Source of the DNA: Aliterella atlantica CENA595
Lineage (GTDB): Bacteria > Cyanobacteriota > Cyanobacteriia > Cyanobacteriales > Chroococcidiopsidaceae
Reading direction: 5' to 3'
Length of the DNA: 64,000 bases
Assembly: GCF_000952155.1 (NCBI RefSeq)
Contig: NZ_JYON01000006.1
Location: 26,833-90,832, forward strand
Part shown: positions 16,330-26,200 of the stretch, one piece after another
Numbering within the stretch: the stretch's first letter is position 1
How the letters are laid out: each line of letters starts with the position of its first letter
Notes under the pieces: model-generated
What the model saw: the letters and a program-made list of their open reading frames with translations, nothing else
Database searches by the model: none
Told to the model about the DNA's origin: nothing
Program-made: the position numbers and the translations under genes

Positions 16330-18867
16330 ATGAATACTGTTCTAATTGGCACTGAAGCGGTTGATTTGTTGTCGCGGATTACTGGGCAAAAGCTTAGTCA
16401 GAGAGACATTACGCCACCAGTAGTTTTTCTAGCTACTTTGGTGACTATTCTATCGGGTGTAATTTACGTTGATGGTGTGGTGACAAATGAGGAGAAGCAA
16501 AGACTACATAGTACGCTCAACCGATTTTCTCTAGCTAATAGCAGTTTAGGTCAGTTAACCCAGCTAATGTTGAAAGGAGTAGCAAAAGAGCAGATTTACA
16601 AAAAACTTGGAGAATTAACACCACTTATAGCTTTACTTTCACCATCACAACGATTGCTGTTAGTTGGCTTTGGCTACGAAATGTCAGCAGCCGATGGCGA
16701 TATAGATATTCGCGAACAGAAGTATTTACAGATTGTTGCTAATCGTTTAGAGATTGCGCCCAGACATCTAGCAGTTATAGAAGCTAGCTTTAGTGGTCAA
16801 GGGGATTTTGAGAAAGAGGCTTTAGCAGAAGTACAGTCTCTACTAGACTCTGCGCGGTTTCATGACTTAGACGCTGTATTTATTAAAGCTGCTAGCGATT
16901 TAGTAGCAGTTTTACCTACTATAGTTGAGCCTACAGTAACTCAAAAACAAAACTTTTCTACTTACGAACAGCTAGCAGAGTTTCAAAAACATCGGCAGCA
17001 AATTGATGGCTTATGCTTTGAAATTTATAAGATTGTCAAAGACTGTGCTGATAGTGATTTTTTGCCTAGTACGCTTGAAAAGGAGGTAAAAACAATTTCC
17101 AATAAGCTGCAATCTCAAAGGTTTAGAGTAGCGGTCATAGGTGAGTTCAGTCAAGGCAAATCTACATTATTGAATGCTTTACTAGGTCAAGAAATTCAGC
17201 CTGTAAGAGCAGTTCCTTGTAGCGGAACAATTACCATTCTTAGATATGGCAAGCAAAAAAGAATCATTTGTCGCTATAAAGATGGACGCGAAGAAGAAAT
17301 TTCACATGAAGAGTATAAAGACAAGGCATCCATTTCTAAACAAGCCGCATTAGATGGTCTTAGTGAGGAGCTTAGAAGCTCTGAGATAGACGAGATCATC
17401 TTTGAAAGTCCTGACCTAAGTTTATGCCAAAACGGTGTAGAAATTCTTGATTCACCAGGATTAAATGAACATCCACAGAGAACAGCTATTACTCAAAAAT
17501 TACTTAAAGAGACAGATGCAGCTATTTTCTTAACAAATGCTATGCGTTTGCTTCCAGAGAAGGAAAAAGATTTATTACGAGATGTTAAAAGTCAGCTAGT
17601 TGACGGACAGGAGAACGAGCCTGCTGACAACTTATTTATATTAGTAAACTTTATGGATTTACTAGACGATGAAGAGGACAAAATTGATATAAAACAGCGG
17701 CTTAATAGTTTTATTAATGGTAAAAATCTGTTGATTAAAGGAGAAAAGCGCATTCATTATATCTCTGCTAAAGCTGCTCTCAAATCCCACTTAAACGGTA
17801 CAGAGGATGAATATTTACAAGCTTTTCATAATTTCACAAATCATTTAGAGCAATTTTTAATTTCTGAGCAGGGAGACATAAAAATCAATGATGCTACTAG
17901 GAACATTCATAAGTCAATAGAATCATGTGTGAATGGATTAGACCGAGCAGTTGAGATTTTAGAGGGTAAACTCAAAATTTCTGAACAAGAAAAACAGCAG
18001 ATTTTAGAACAGATAGGAGAAGTTAGTGGGCGAGATGTAAAAATTCGTCTACTTGTAAACACTTTACTTGATAATGTATATGAGCAAGCAAACGCATCAT
18101 GGCAGGAATGGCTTGAAGGATTAGATGAGCGTTTAGTAAAAAGATCTGAACAATGGTCTTCTCCACATTCTCCCATATGGAGCCGTAATGAATTAGCTAA
18201 AGACTATGCTCGTCAATTTAATCAAGATTTGTCTACAGAATTGGATCTCTGGATAAATAATCAGCTAAAAGAAAGTGTTTTAAAAGAATCCTTAGAAATA
18301 CTTGATAATGTAATTCAGCAAGAATTACAGGCAATTCAGTCAAACTTTCAAAACATTAGCTATTTATTAAATAAAGATTCAATAAATATGCAATTTCTCC
18401 AAGAAAGTCAGGTAAACTTCAGTAGTGAAGCTACCAAGGGATTTTGGGGTGGTTTTGGCGTACTTGGTTTTGGTGCGGCTATATTACCTGTAATTTTATT
18501 TACTGGTCCCATTATGGCTATTATCTTAGGTATGGGTGCTGGGACTTGGGGTATGATAGGAATAACTGCACTGGAAGAATCTATTAAAAATAATGTTTTT
18601 CAGATGGGAGGTGAACAGTTTGCCAACTCTTTAGATGATATTTTAGAAAAAATAAATCAAGTTATTAATTCATTATTTATTGAAAGACTTGAATCAGTTA
18701 GCCAAGTTATTGAGCAAACAATTTTAATTTCTGAAAATTTGCTAGAACAGCAGAATAATGTACATCAGGCAACGTTAGAACAACGTAATGTAGAGAAAAT
18801 CTGGATTGAACAAAAGCGCAAAGAACTTAAAAAATTGCAATTAGAGCTAAAGAAGACTATTGGTTAG
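16330..18867 (+). CDS. TerB-domain dynamin-like GTPase
   Basis: An 845-residue protein. Residues about 30-150 look like a TerB domain (ATLVTILSGVIYVDGVVTNEE, EMSAADGDIDIREQKYL). Then a dynamin-family GTPase: P-loop GEFSQGKS at 271-278, G2-type PCSGTIT, G3 DSPG at 374-377, and a G4-like NFMD in ILVNFMDLLDD instead of the usual (N/T)KxD. Helical regions follow, with a hydrophobic Gly-rich stretch at about 704-748 (GVLGFGAAILPVILFTGPIMAIILGMGAG) resembling a membrane paddle, and a Lys/Glu coiled coil at the end. Bacterial dynamins remodel or repair membranes, some in phage defence. I saw no GCGATCGC within the gene, unlike its surroundings, and it looks AT-rich. Divergent from the ACP-fusion gene. 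Confidence 0.85.
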   Translation: MNTVLIGTEAVDLLSRITGQKLSQRDITPPVVFLATLVTILSGVIYVDGVVTNEEKQRLHSTLNRFSLANSSLGQLTQLMLKGVAKEQIYKKLGELTPLIALLSPSQRLLLVGFGYEMSAADGDIDIREQKYLQIVANRLEIAPRHLAVIEASFSGQGDFEKEALAEVQSLLDSARFHDLDAVFIKAASDLVAVLPTIVEPTVTQKQNFSTYEQLAEFQKHRQQIDGLCFEIYKIVKDCADSDFLPSTLEKEVKTISNKLQSQRFRVAVIGEFSQGKSTLLNALLGQEIQPVRAVPCSGTITILRYGKQKRIICRYKDGREEEISHEEYKDKASISKQAALDGLSEELRSSEIDEIIFESPDLSLCQNGVEILDSPGLNEHPQRTAITQKLLKETDAAIFLTNAMRLLPEKEKDLLRDVKSQLVDGQENEPADNLFILVNFMDLLDDEEDKIDIKQRLNSFINGKNLLIKGEKRIHYISAKAALKSHLNGTEDEYLQAFHNFTNHLEQFLISEQGDIKINDATRNIHKSIESCVNGLDRAVEILEGKLKISEQEKQQILEQIGEVSGRDVKIRLLVNTLLDNVYEQANASWQEWLEGLDERLVKRSEQWSSPHSPIWSRNELAKDYARQFNQDLSTELDLWINNQLKESVLKESLEILDNVIQQELQAIQSNFQNISYLLNKDSINMQFLQESQVNFSSEATKGFWGGFGVLGFGAAILPVILFTGPIMAIILGMGAGTWGMIGITALEESIKNNVFQMGGEQFANSLDDILEKINQVINSLFIERLESVSQVIEQTILISENLLEQQNNVHQATLEQRNVEKIWIEQKRKELKKLQLELKKTIG

Positions 18868-19165
18868 CAACAATGATTTTCTTGCTGTTATCTAAAATTT
18901 ATTTTGCAGATAGCAGTGAGAACACAACTTTGCTGTATGGAAATAATACAAAGCAATGACAATAATCAAAAAATGAGTGAAACATTATTCACATTACATT
19001 GAATGATGTTATAAAGCTTTTGATTGATTTTAGCCTTGCCCTAGTTAAATAAATTTATATAGGGTTCGAGTAGGAATTAGCTATGAGAGGATGCTTGAAC
19101 TAAAATATAAGCAAATTTTTACGCGATCGCAGTATTATAAAAATGCAGCTTTTAGGTTAGTGGCT
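18868..19165. other. Intergenic region between dynamin gene and xisH
   Basis: About 300 AT-rich bases. An imperfect hairpin just after the dynamin stop (CTGTTATCT at 18885-18893 with AGATAGCAG at 18908-18916) could aid termination but lacks a T-run. No gene or tRNA seen. Confidence 0.4.
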
Positions 19166-19582
19166 GTGTCTGCAAAGGACATCTTTCATCAAGCAGTCAA
19201 ACAGGCTCTTCAAAGAGAACAGTGGGTAATTACTGACGAGCCACTTAAGTTTAAGTTTGGTGATGTCAACTTTCAAATCGATTTAGGTGCAGAAAAAGTA
19301 TTAGCCGCCCAGAAAGTAGGGGAAAAAATAGCTGTAGAAATCAAAAGCTTTCTTAATCCTTCTGCTATTACTGATTTTTATACTGCCTTGGGTCAATTTC
19401 TTAGCTATCGTCTTGCTTTAGAAGTTACGGAACCAGAGCGATTGCTGTATCTAGCTGTACCTCTTGACGTTTACCAAACATTTTTTCAACTTAACTTCGC
19501 TCAAGTCGCAACCCAAAAATATCAAGTTCCGCTAATTGTGTACGATCCAGTTAAGGAGGCGATCGCACTATGGATAAAATAG
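19166..19582 (+). CDS. xisH: XisH family protein (fdxN element excision controlling factor)
   Basis: A 138-residue XisH homologue. In Anabaena XisH and XisI are needed, with recombinase XisF, for heterocyst-specific excision of the fdxN element, but the pair is widespread without that element. The core IDLGAEKVLAAQKVGEKIAVEIKSF has the D...ExK spacing of a PD-(D/E)XK nuclease-like fold. The family begins at (M)SAKDIFHQAVKQAL, so I choose GTG at 19166 with TTAGG upstream; the frame stays open to an ATG at 19091. The 3' end overlaps xisI by 13 bases. Confidence 0.85.
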   Translation: MSAKDIFHQAVKQALQREQWVITDEPLKFKFGDVNFQIDLGAEKVLAAQKVGEKIAVEIKSFLNPSAITDFYTALGQFLSYRLALEVTEPERLLYLAVPLDVYQTFFQLNFAQVATQKYQVPLIVYDPVKEAIALWIK

Positions 19583-19902
19583 ACAGGTATCGCACATACG
19601 TTCAACAACTGCTGACTCGCTACGCCGAAAGCGACATAGATAATACTATAGAAGTTCAACTAATTCTAGATGCCGAGCGCGACCATTACCAGTGGATGAA
19701 TGTAGGCTGGCATGGGTTAAATCGTATTTATCGCTGCATTATGCATTTTGACATCAAAGACGGCAAGATTTGGCTTCAACAAAATTTGACAGACCAAAAT
19801 CCAGCCGAAGATTTAGTAGAGATGGGAGTACCTAGAGAAGATATTGTGCTTGGTTTGCAACCACCATTCAAACGCCAGTACACCCAGTACGGTGTTGCTT
19901 GA
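19570..19902 (+). CDS. xisI: XisI family protein
   Basis: A 110-residue acidic protein of the XisI family: YRTYVQQLLTRYAE at the start, AERDHYQWMNVGWHGLNRIYRCIMHFDIKDGKIWLQQN in the centre, GVPREDIVLGLQPP near the end. It is the usual partner of XisH, here translationally coupled through a 13-base overlap. No XisF-type recombinase is visible in the window, so the pair probably acts in another, perhaps defensive or regulatory, role. Confidence 0.9.
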   Translation: MDKIDRYRTYVQQLLTRYAESDIDNTIEVQLILDAERDHYQWMNVGWHGLNRIYRCIMHFDIKDGKIWLQQNLTDQNPAEDLVEMGVPREDIVLGLQPPFKRQYTQYGVA

Positions 19903-19932
19903 TCTTGCGACTAGCAAACAAATATCATCAAA

Positions 19933-19965
19933 CAAGCTCCCTAAGTGACGGATTTAGGAAGCTTG
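19933..19965 (-). terminator. Hairpin between convergent xisI and rpsD
   Basis: CAAGCTCCCTAA (19933-19944) pairs with TTAGGAAGCTTG (19954-19965) with one mismatch and a nine-base loop. On the minus strand the stem is followed by the T-rich TTTGATGATATTTGTTTG, so it most likely terminates rpsD. Confidence 0.55.
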
Positions 19966-20033
19966 CTACTCAAATATTACAGGTAATTCTTTAAATGGCT
20001 GCCGCAGCCGCACGGATAATAGCCAATGTAAGA

Positions 20034-20642
20034 TTAAGCTTGTCTTGAATAGTATTCAACTACTAGCAGTTCGTTAACTTGCAAAGCTACCCATTCACGC
20101 TCTACTAAGCTATTTACCTTGCCTGTCATCTTATTTTTATCAAATTCTAGATGACTGGGTAAATTTGCCAAACCTGGGTATTGGAGGTTATTTTCTACTA
20201 GCTTGCGCGATGCATCTCTGTCTCTAACGCTAATTGTTTCTCCTGGTCTGCACTGGTAACTCGCAATATCTACTACCCGACCGTTTACCGTGACGTGACC
20301 GTGATTTACTAATTGACGCGCCGCCGGAATTGTTGGAGCCATCCCCATGCGAAATACGGTATTATCTAAACGCATTTCTAATAATTGTAGCAATACCTGT
20401 CCGGTAGAGCCAGTAACTCGTCTTGCTCTACGTACGTAGCGCAGCATTTGCTTCTCTGTCAAACCGTAGTTGAGACGGAGCTTTTGCTTTTCCTCTAAAC
20501 GAATAGCGTATTCCGAGCGCTTCTTGCGGTTTTGCCCGTGCTGTCCAGGGGGATAAGCTCTTCTCGCACTCTTGCGGGTTAATCCTGGTAAATCGCCCAG
20601 GCGACGAATAACTCTGAGGCGTGGACCTCTATATCGGGACAT
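20034..20642 (-). CDS. rpsD: 30S ribosomal protein S4
   Basis: A 202-residue basic protein with the S4 start ([21 protein letters not shown]) and an S4 RNA-binding domain ([32 protein letters not shown], about residues 88-119). S4 nucleates 30S assembly by binding 16S rRNA. A good ribosome-binding site (AGGAA, five-base gap) precedes the ATG. It is on its own, as usual in cyanobacteria, where rpsD lies outside the main ribosomal operon. Confidence 0.98.
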   Translation of the reverse strand: MSRYRGPRLRVIRRLGDLPGLTRKSARRAYPPGQHGQNRKKRSEYAIRLEEKQKLRLNYGLTEKQMLRYVRRARRVTGSTGQVLLQLLEMRLDNTVFRMGMAPTIPAARQLVNHGHVTVNGRVVDIASYQCRPGETISVRDRDASRKLVENNLQYPGLANLPSHLEFDKNKMTGKVNSLVEREWVALQVNELLVVEYYSRQA

Positions 20643-21035
20643 GAATTTTCCTGTGTCTTGACTATGCTTATAAGTTTGCCAAATATATCATTCTACAAGT
20701 TTTGCGCCAGCTATGCAAATATTTCCAATTTTTAGCTATACCGTTGCATAGTGAAATATTTTTGCCCATCGATCTTATACTGTAATAATGCTTATTTAAC
20801 AAGCCTAATTTACAGTAACTTTATAAAGTGGGGAAATAAGTATCAATAAAAACACGTAAACTAAGGAATAATACTTATGCAATTTAGCAAATTTCCGCAG
20901 ACAATATAGGAGATGCTAGAAATTATCGCCGCTTGCTCAAATCGAGTCGAACGATTATTAGTTAATTTAACTACAAATTACTCATAGCTCAATTTATTTA
21001 TAATTATTCCTCAGAAAGTGGGTAGATAAATAACC
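20643..21035. other. 393-base divergent promoter region of rpsD and the chemotaxis operon
   Basis: AT-rich. It must contain the minus-strand rpsD promoter and the plus-strand promoter for the PATAN-REC gene. I see only very short ORFs (10 and 24 codons near 20877-20990) without convincing start signals, and no tRNA. Confidence 0.5.
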
Positions 21036-22244
21036 ATGATGACTGCTAATGGTTCAACTACAAACAGCCTTAGCACCCATATAGAAACTTGCCAACAGCA
21101 GCAGTACACAGGTAGTTTGCACGTTGAGACTGCCGACAAAGCGCAGCATTGGAGTTTGTATTTTTGTTTAGGTCGCTTGGTTTGGGCTACAGGAGGCTTG
21201 CACAATATCAAGCGGTGGTGGCGGCTGATGTCTCAATATTGTCCGCAAGTGCCTAACATCCACAAAACAGATGTATGGCAAATTGGCGAATACCAGGTAT
21301 TGATAGCTTTAGTCAAAAAACAAAAAATTAAGGGAGACGAAGCTGTTAGAGTTATCCGCAACACTGTAACTGAAGTATTATTTGATGTTCTGCAACAAGA
21401 GAAACACACTCAGCTAACATTTATTAGCGACAAACAAGATACATTAAATGCATCGCTGACACTAATTAATCCCCAACACGCCCTCAGACACGCTTGGCAA
21501 GCTTGGCAAGACTGGTGTAAAGCTGGTTTAGAAAATACTTCTCCTAACTTGGCTGTATTGCTCAAACAGCCAGAGCAGTTGCAACAGCACACCTCGCCCC
21601 CAGTTTATCAAACTCTAGTTAGAGTTACTGACGGTCAAAGAACTTTGCGCGATTTAGCAGTGTTGATGAAGCAAGATTTGCTACTATTAACGCGGTTACT
21701 AATGCCTTATATCCGTAAAGGCATGATGGAGTTAATTAAAATCGGTGATTTACTGCCTCCTGCCGGAGTTAGCGTTAAAAATAACCCTAGATTAGCAGCC
21801 AAAGTCTTACCACGAGCAATTGAGTTAAAATCTGCGCCTTTGATAGCTTGTATAGACGATAGCCCGATTATGAACCAATTGATGGAACACATCTTAACTA
21901 GATCTGGCTATCGCTTTGTAGGGATTAACGATGCTGTAGAGGCGCTACCCGTACTTTTAGAAAATCAGCCAGACTTAATTTTCCTAGATTTGATGATGCC
22001 GATCGCTAATGGTTACGAAGTATGCAGTCAAATTCGCCGTATTTCTCAATTTAAAAATATTCCTGTGGTAATTTTAACAGGCAACGATGGTATTGTTGAC
22101 CGAGTACGGGCAAAAATTGTCGGCTCCTCAGAATTTTTGAGCAAGCCAATCAAACCAGAACAAGTATTAGCAGTTTTGCGAAAGTATTTGCCATTACCCG
22201 CCTCGCAACCAAATCGACCAGATAATAAGCGATCGCCCATATAA
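21036..22244 (+). CDS. PATAN (DUF4388)-receiver response regulator, PixG/HmpA type
   Basis: A 402-residue regulator. The N-terminal two thirds form a PATAN/DUF4388 domain (TGSLHVETADKAQHWSLYFCLGRLVWATGG at about residues 25-55), as in PatA and the PixG/PilG-like proteins. The C-terminal receiver has the acidic pair in IACIDDSPIMN, phosphoacceptor Asp at residue 318 in FLDLMMP, and Lys in LSKPI. In cyanobacterial pil-chemotaxis operons this protein comes first and transmits CheA phosphorylation toward the type IV pilus motors. The next four genes (CheY, CheW, MCP, CheA) complete the set. Start could be either of two adjacent ATGs. Confidence 0.9.
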   Translation: MMTANGSTTNSLSTHIETCQQQQYTGSLHVETADKAQHWSLYFCLGRLVWATGGLHNIKRWWRLMSQYCPQVPNIHKTDVWQIGEYQVLIALVKKQKIKGDEAVRVIRNTVTEVLFDVLQQEKHTQLTFISDKQDTLNASLTLINPQHALRHAWQAWQDWCKAGLENTSPNLAVLLKQPEQLQQHTSPPVYQTLVRVTDGQRTLRDLAVLMKQDLLLLTRLLMPYIRKGMMELIKIGDLLPPAGVSVKNNPRLAAKVLPRAIELKSAPLIACIDDSPIMNQLMEHILTRSGYRFVGINDAVEALPVLLENQPDLIFLDLMMPIANGYEVCSQIRRISQFKNIPVVILTGNDGIVDRVRAKIVGSSEFLSKPIKPEQVLAVLRKYLPLPASQPNRPDNKRSPI

Positions 22245-22297
22245 CTAGAATAGATTGCTAATGCCAGCAATCTGCAATTCATTATCCCGATAGGTTC

Positions 22298-22660
22298 ATG
22301 CGTACTGTCCTAATTGTCGAAGATAGCTTGACTGAAACCCAAATCCTGACTCGTCATCTCCAACAAGCAGGCTTGGTTGTAGTCAGCGTCACCAGTGGCG
22401 AGGAAGCTCAAATCAAATTGAGCCTACAAAAACCAGACTTAATCATTTTAGATGTGATTTTACCAGGGCAAAGCGGCTTTGAATTATGCCGAGAAATCAA
22501 AAAAGATCCTCATACCAAACAAATTCCTGTAGTAATTTGTTCTACAAAAAGTACAGACGTAGACAAAATGTGGGGTAATATGCTGGGAGCAGACGCTTAC
22601 CTACCTAAACCAATCGACGGACAAGAATTAGTCCAACTCGTGCACCAACTGATCAAATAG
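22298..22660 (+). CDS. CheY-like response regulator, PixH/HmpB type
   Basis: A 120-residue stand-alone receiver: acidic residues in IVEDSLTE, phosphoacceptor Asp at residue 52 in ILDVILPG, Thr/Ser in CSTKST and Lys in LPKPID. It lies 53 bases after the PATAN-REC gene and eight before cheW. In Synechocystis and Nostoc homologous operons this CheY-type protein cooperates with the PATAN regulator in phototaxis or hormogonium motility. Confidence 0.92.
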   Translation: MRTVLIVEDSLTETQILTRHLQQAGLVVVSVTSGEEAQIKLSLQKPDLIILDVILPGQSGFELCREIKKDPHTKQIPVVICSTKSTDVDKMWGNMLGADAYLPKPIDGQELVQLVHQLIK

Positions 22661-22667
22661 GAAGAGT

Positions 22668-23195
22668 TTGATGAGCTTATCTACCGATTCAGTATCGCTC
22701 GCCAACAGCCTAGATACATTAGATTCTATTTTTCCTCCAGCCGATAAACAAAAATTTCTCCGCTTTGGCTTGCAAGCAGAAAATACAGCCTTGATTGAAG
22801 TCGCTGACACCGCAGCGATATTTCAAGTCACCCCAGCCGAAATATTGCCCGTACCGCAAATGCCTAGTTGCGTACTAGGTATTTACAATTGGCGCAGCGA
22901 AATGCTTTGGACAATTGATTTGGCTCATCTACTCGGCTCACCACTACTATTTGCACAAAACAACGCTGCAGCTAGCGCGATGGTAGTAGTAATAGAAGTT
23001 GACAATCAATACTTAGGTCTTGTTGTTGCCGAAGTCATTGATATTGAGTGGTACGATTTGGCAGAAATACAGACTCCCTCAGCCAAATTATTTACGCCAG
23101 AATTATTACCATTTATGCAGGGGTATATTAGCGATGGTAGCATCGTCCTCGATCCAAGTGCGATCGCGCAATCGCCTTTACTCCAGCTTACTTAG
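22668..23195 (+). CDS. CheW-like coupling protein, PixI/HmpC type
   Basis: A 175-residue protein with a CheW domain in the last 140 residues: ENTALIEVADTAAIFQVTPAEILPVPQMPSCVLGIYNWRSEMLWTIDLAHLLG and later LGLVVAEVIDIEW. CheW couples the MCP to CheA. A GGAAGAG site before the ATG and the eight-base gap from cheY support co-translation. Confidence 0.9.
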   Translation: MMSLSTDSVSLANSLDTLDSIFPPADKQKFLRFGLQAENTALIEVADTAAIFQVTPAEILPVPQMPSCVLGIYNWRSEMLWTIDLAHLLGSPLLFAQNNAAASAMVVVIEVDNQYLGLVVAEVIDIEWYDLAEIQTPSAKLFTPELLPFMQGYISDGSIVLDPSAIAQSPLLQLT

Positions 23196-23228
23196 GACAA
23201 ATACTATCCTTCATTCCTATATATAACA

Positions 23229-26200
23229 GTGAGAAGACTATTTTCTACCCGCTCTGAAGACCAAAACGGCGACGCACCTCTGGTTCTGGGAACTCCCGCA
23301 ATGGCACAGCAATACCACCAATCGAGCACAAATGTGGTAGATGGGAATGGAACCAACGGCTCAGGACAAGACCTATTTAAAAACCAGCGCCAAAAATTAG
23401 CAGCAATAGTCGAGCAAATGCGTCAAGCTGCTAACTTAGAAGCTTTGTTTGATACAACTGTCAGCGAAGCTCGTAAAAGCTTGCAAGCAGACCGCATACT
23501 TATATATCGGTTTGAAACTAGCGACCGAGGAATCGTAGTTGCAGAAGCTATAGGACGAGAATGGACACCTACACTAGGTGAAAACCTACCATGCACTTGC
23601 TTTGGCATGGATGAAGCTAAATTGTATTTGCAAGAACAGATAGTAGAAATCGATAATACTCATACGAATAACGCTCCACTTACACCCTACCAAAAGCAGT
23701 TATTAGAACGCTTTCAAGTGCAAGCAAGCCTTAGCTTGCCAATTTTGGTAGATAGAGACGTATGGGGTTTACTCGTCGTGCAGCAGTGCGCTATGCCGCG
23801 CCATTGGGAAGAAGTAGAAATTAACCTGTTGTCTCAGTTGGTTTTAGAACTGACGCTTACAGTCCAAACACTAGAGTTTCGCCTCAAACTCCACCGCCAA
23901 ACTGAATATAGCCGCACAGCAACTCAAGTAGCAGCGAAAGTAATGGAAAAAATTCGCCGCGCCTTTGATGTCGATACAGTGTTTCAAACTACAACTTACG
24001 AACTACTGCAATTACTCAAAGCCGACCGCGTGGCAGTGTATAAATTTGCTCCTGACTGGAGTGGTGAATTTATCTCAGAAGCCGTTGCACCTGGCTGGAT
24101 TCCCTTAGTTGGACCAGGAATTAGGACTATTTGGGAAGATAGTCACCTGCAAGAAACCCAAGGCGGTAGATATCGCCATAACGAAACTTATGCTGTAGAT
24201 GATATTTACAAGGCTGGATATGCCGCTTGTCACATCAATATTTTGGAAGAGTACCAGATCAGAGCAACAGCGATCGCACCTATTTTCTTCGGCGGTACTT
24301 TGTGGGGACTACTTGCAGCCTATCAAAACTCTGGACCTCGCCACTGGGAGGAGATAGATATAAATTGCCTTGCTCAAGTAGGCGCTCAACTTGGAGTTGC
24401 CTTAAAGCAAGCTGAATACTTAGAACAAGTAAACACCAAAAATGAAGAACTAGCAAAAGTAGCAGAACAAGAACGTACAGTTGCCAAAATAGTCGATAAA
24501 ATCCGCAAATCCTTAGATATCGATACAGTTTTTAAAACTACTACCCAAGAAGTTCGACAAATTTTGCAAGTGGACCGAGTAGTAGTTTATCGATTTAACT
24601 CTGATTGGAGCGGTGAATTTGTCGCCGAATCAGTAGCCCCCGACTATGCATCTGTTCTGAGCAAAGGATTTGAAGAAAAAGTAGGTAACTGTAGTGGCAT
24701 AGTCAATCTTAGACCTAGTGGAAGTATGGCGAGTAATTCCCCAAGCATTTATCAACAGCAAGGTATAGCCGCTCAAAATCGCAACAGACAAGCCTTCTCG
24801 GTCGATGATATTTCCCAAGTCGGCTTTTCGCCGGAATATCTAGAAGCAATGGACCGGATAGAAGCAAAAGCTTATCTGACAACGGCTATTTTTGTCGGCG
24901 ATAAACTTTGGGGATTACTAGGCACGTATCAAAACTCAAGTCCGCGCCAATGGCAAAAATCTGAAGAAAAACTGCTAACTCAAATTGGCACGCAATTCGG
25001 GATTGCCTTGCAGCAAGCAGAATATCTGCAACAAGTAGAAGCAAAAACACAGCAACTTACCCAAATTACCGAACAAGAACGCGCTGTTACTAGAGTAATT
25101 GACAAAATTCGGAAATCGTTAGACTTAGATACGATTTTTAGAACTACGACTCAAGAAATTCGTAAATTAATCAAAGCTGACCGCGTTGCTGTCTACCGCT
25201 TTAACCCTGATTGGAGCGGTCAATTTGTCTCAGAATCAGTAGGGACAGATTGGACACCTCTATCAACTCAGAAATTAGACAGTGATGTAACTAATTGCGA
25301 TAGCGTACGCAATTTAGGGGGTGGACAAGCGCGTTTAGAACAAGACACCTACCTCCAAGATACTCAAGGCGGTCGGTATCATCAAGATAAAGAAGGCTTT
25401 GCCGTCAATGATATTTATCAAGCTGGATTTTCACCTTGTTACATTGAAAGCTTAGAAAGATTTGAGGCAAAAGCTTACATCACTATTCCCATTTTTGCAG
25501 GCGAGCAACTTTGGGGCTTACTGGGAACCTACCAAAATTCAGGTCCGCGTCAGTGGGAAGAATCCGAACAAAAGTTACTCAGACAAATTGGGACGCAGTT
25601 TGGAATTGCAATTCAGCAAGCTGCTACTTTAGAAAAAGTCCAACTGCAGTCGCAAAAATTGCTAGATGCAGCCAAAAGAGAAAAAGCAGCTAAAGAACAA
25701 CTGCAAAAAAGAGCAGTGCAACTATTGGTTGCAGTTCGTCCAGCTTTAGAAGGAGATTTGACAGTCCGCGCCCCAATTACTGAAGACGAAGTAGGCACGA
25801 TCGCCGATGCTTACAATAACACGATTCAAAGCTTGCGTAAGTTAGTAACTCAAGTCAAAAACTCCGCAAATAACGTCGCCCTGACATCGCGCCAAAGCGA
25901 GTCAGCAATCGTCAACCTCAGCACTCAAGCGCAGTATCAAGTTGAAGAACTCACCGATACTTTAGAGCAAATTCAACAGATGATTAACGTCACTCAAATT
26001 GTGAGCGCCAACGCTCAACAAGTAGAAGTTGCCGTACAGCAAGCCAACCATACAGTACAAACAGGTAATACTGCTATGAACCGTACTGTAGACGGCATTT
26101 TGGAAATTAGAAAAACAGTTGCCGAAACGGGTAAGAAAATTAAGCGCCTGAGCGAATCATCGCAAAAAATCTCGCGGGTTGTTAACTTAATTAGCAACTT

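Noticed and set aside
19040..19090. GGTTCGAGT resembling a tRNA T-loop upstream of xisH
   Set aside because: The flanking bases cannot form a T-stem and no acceptor or anticodon arm is present.
20877..20990. Two very short ORFs (10 and 24 codons) before the chemotaxis operon
   Set aside because: The apparent AGGAG abuts the second ATG with no spacing and neither peptide looks conserved.
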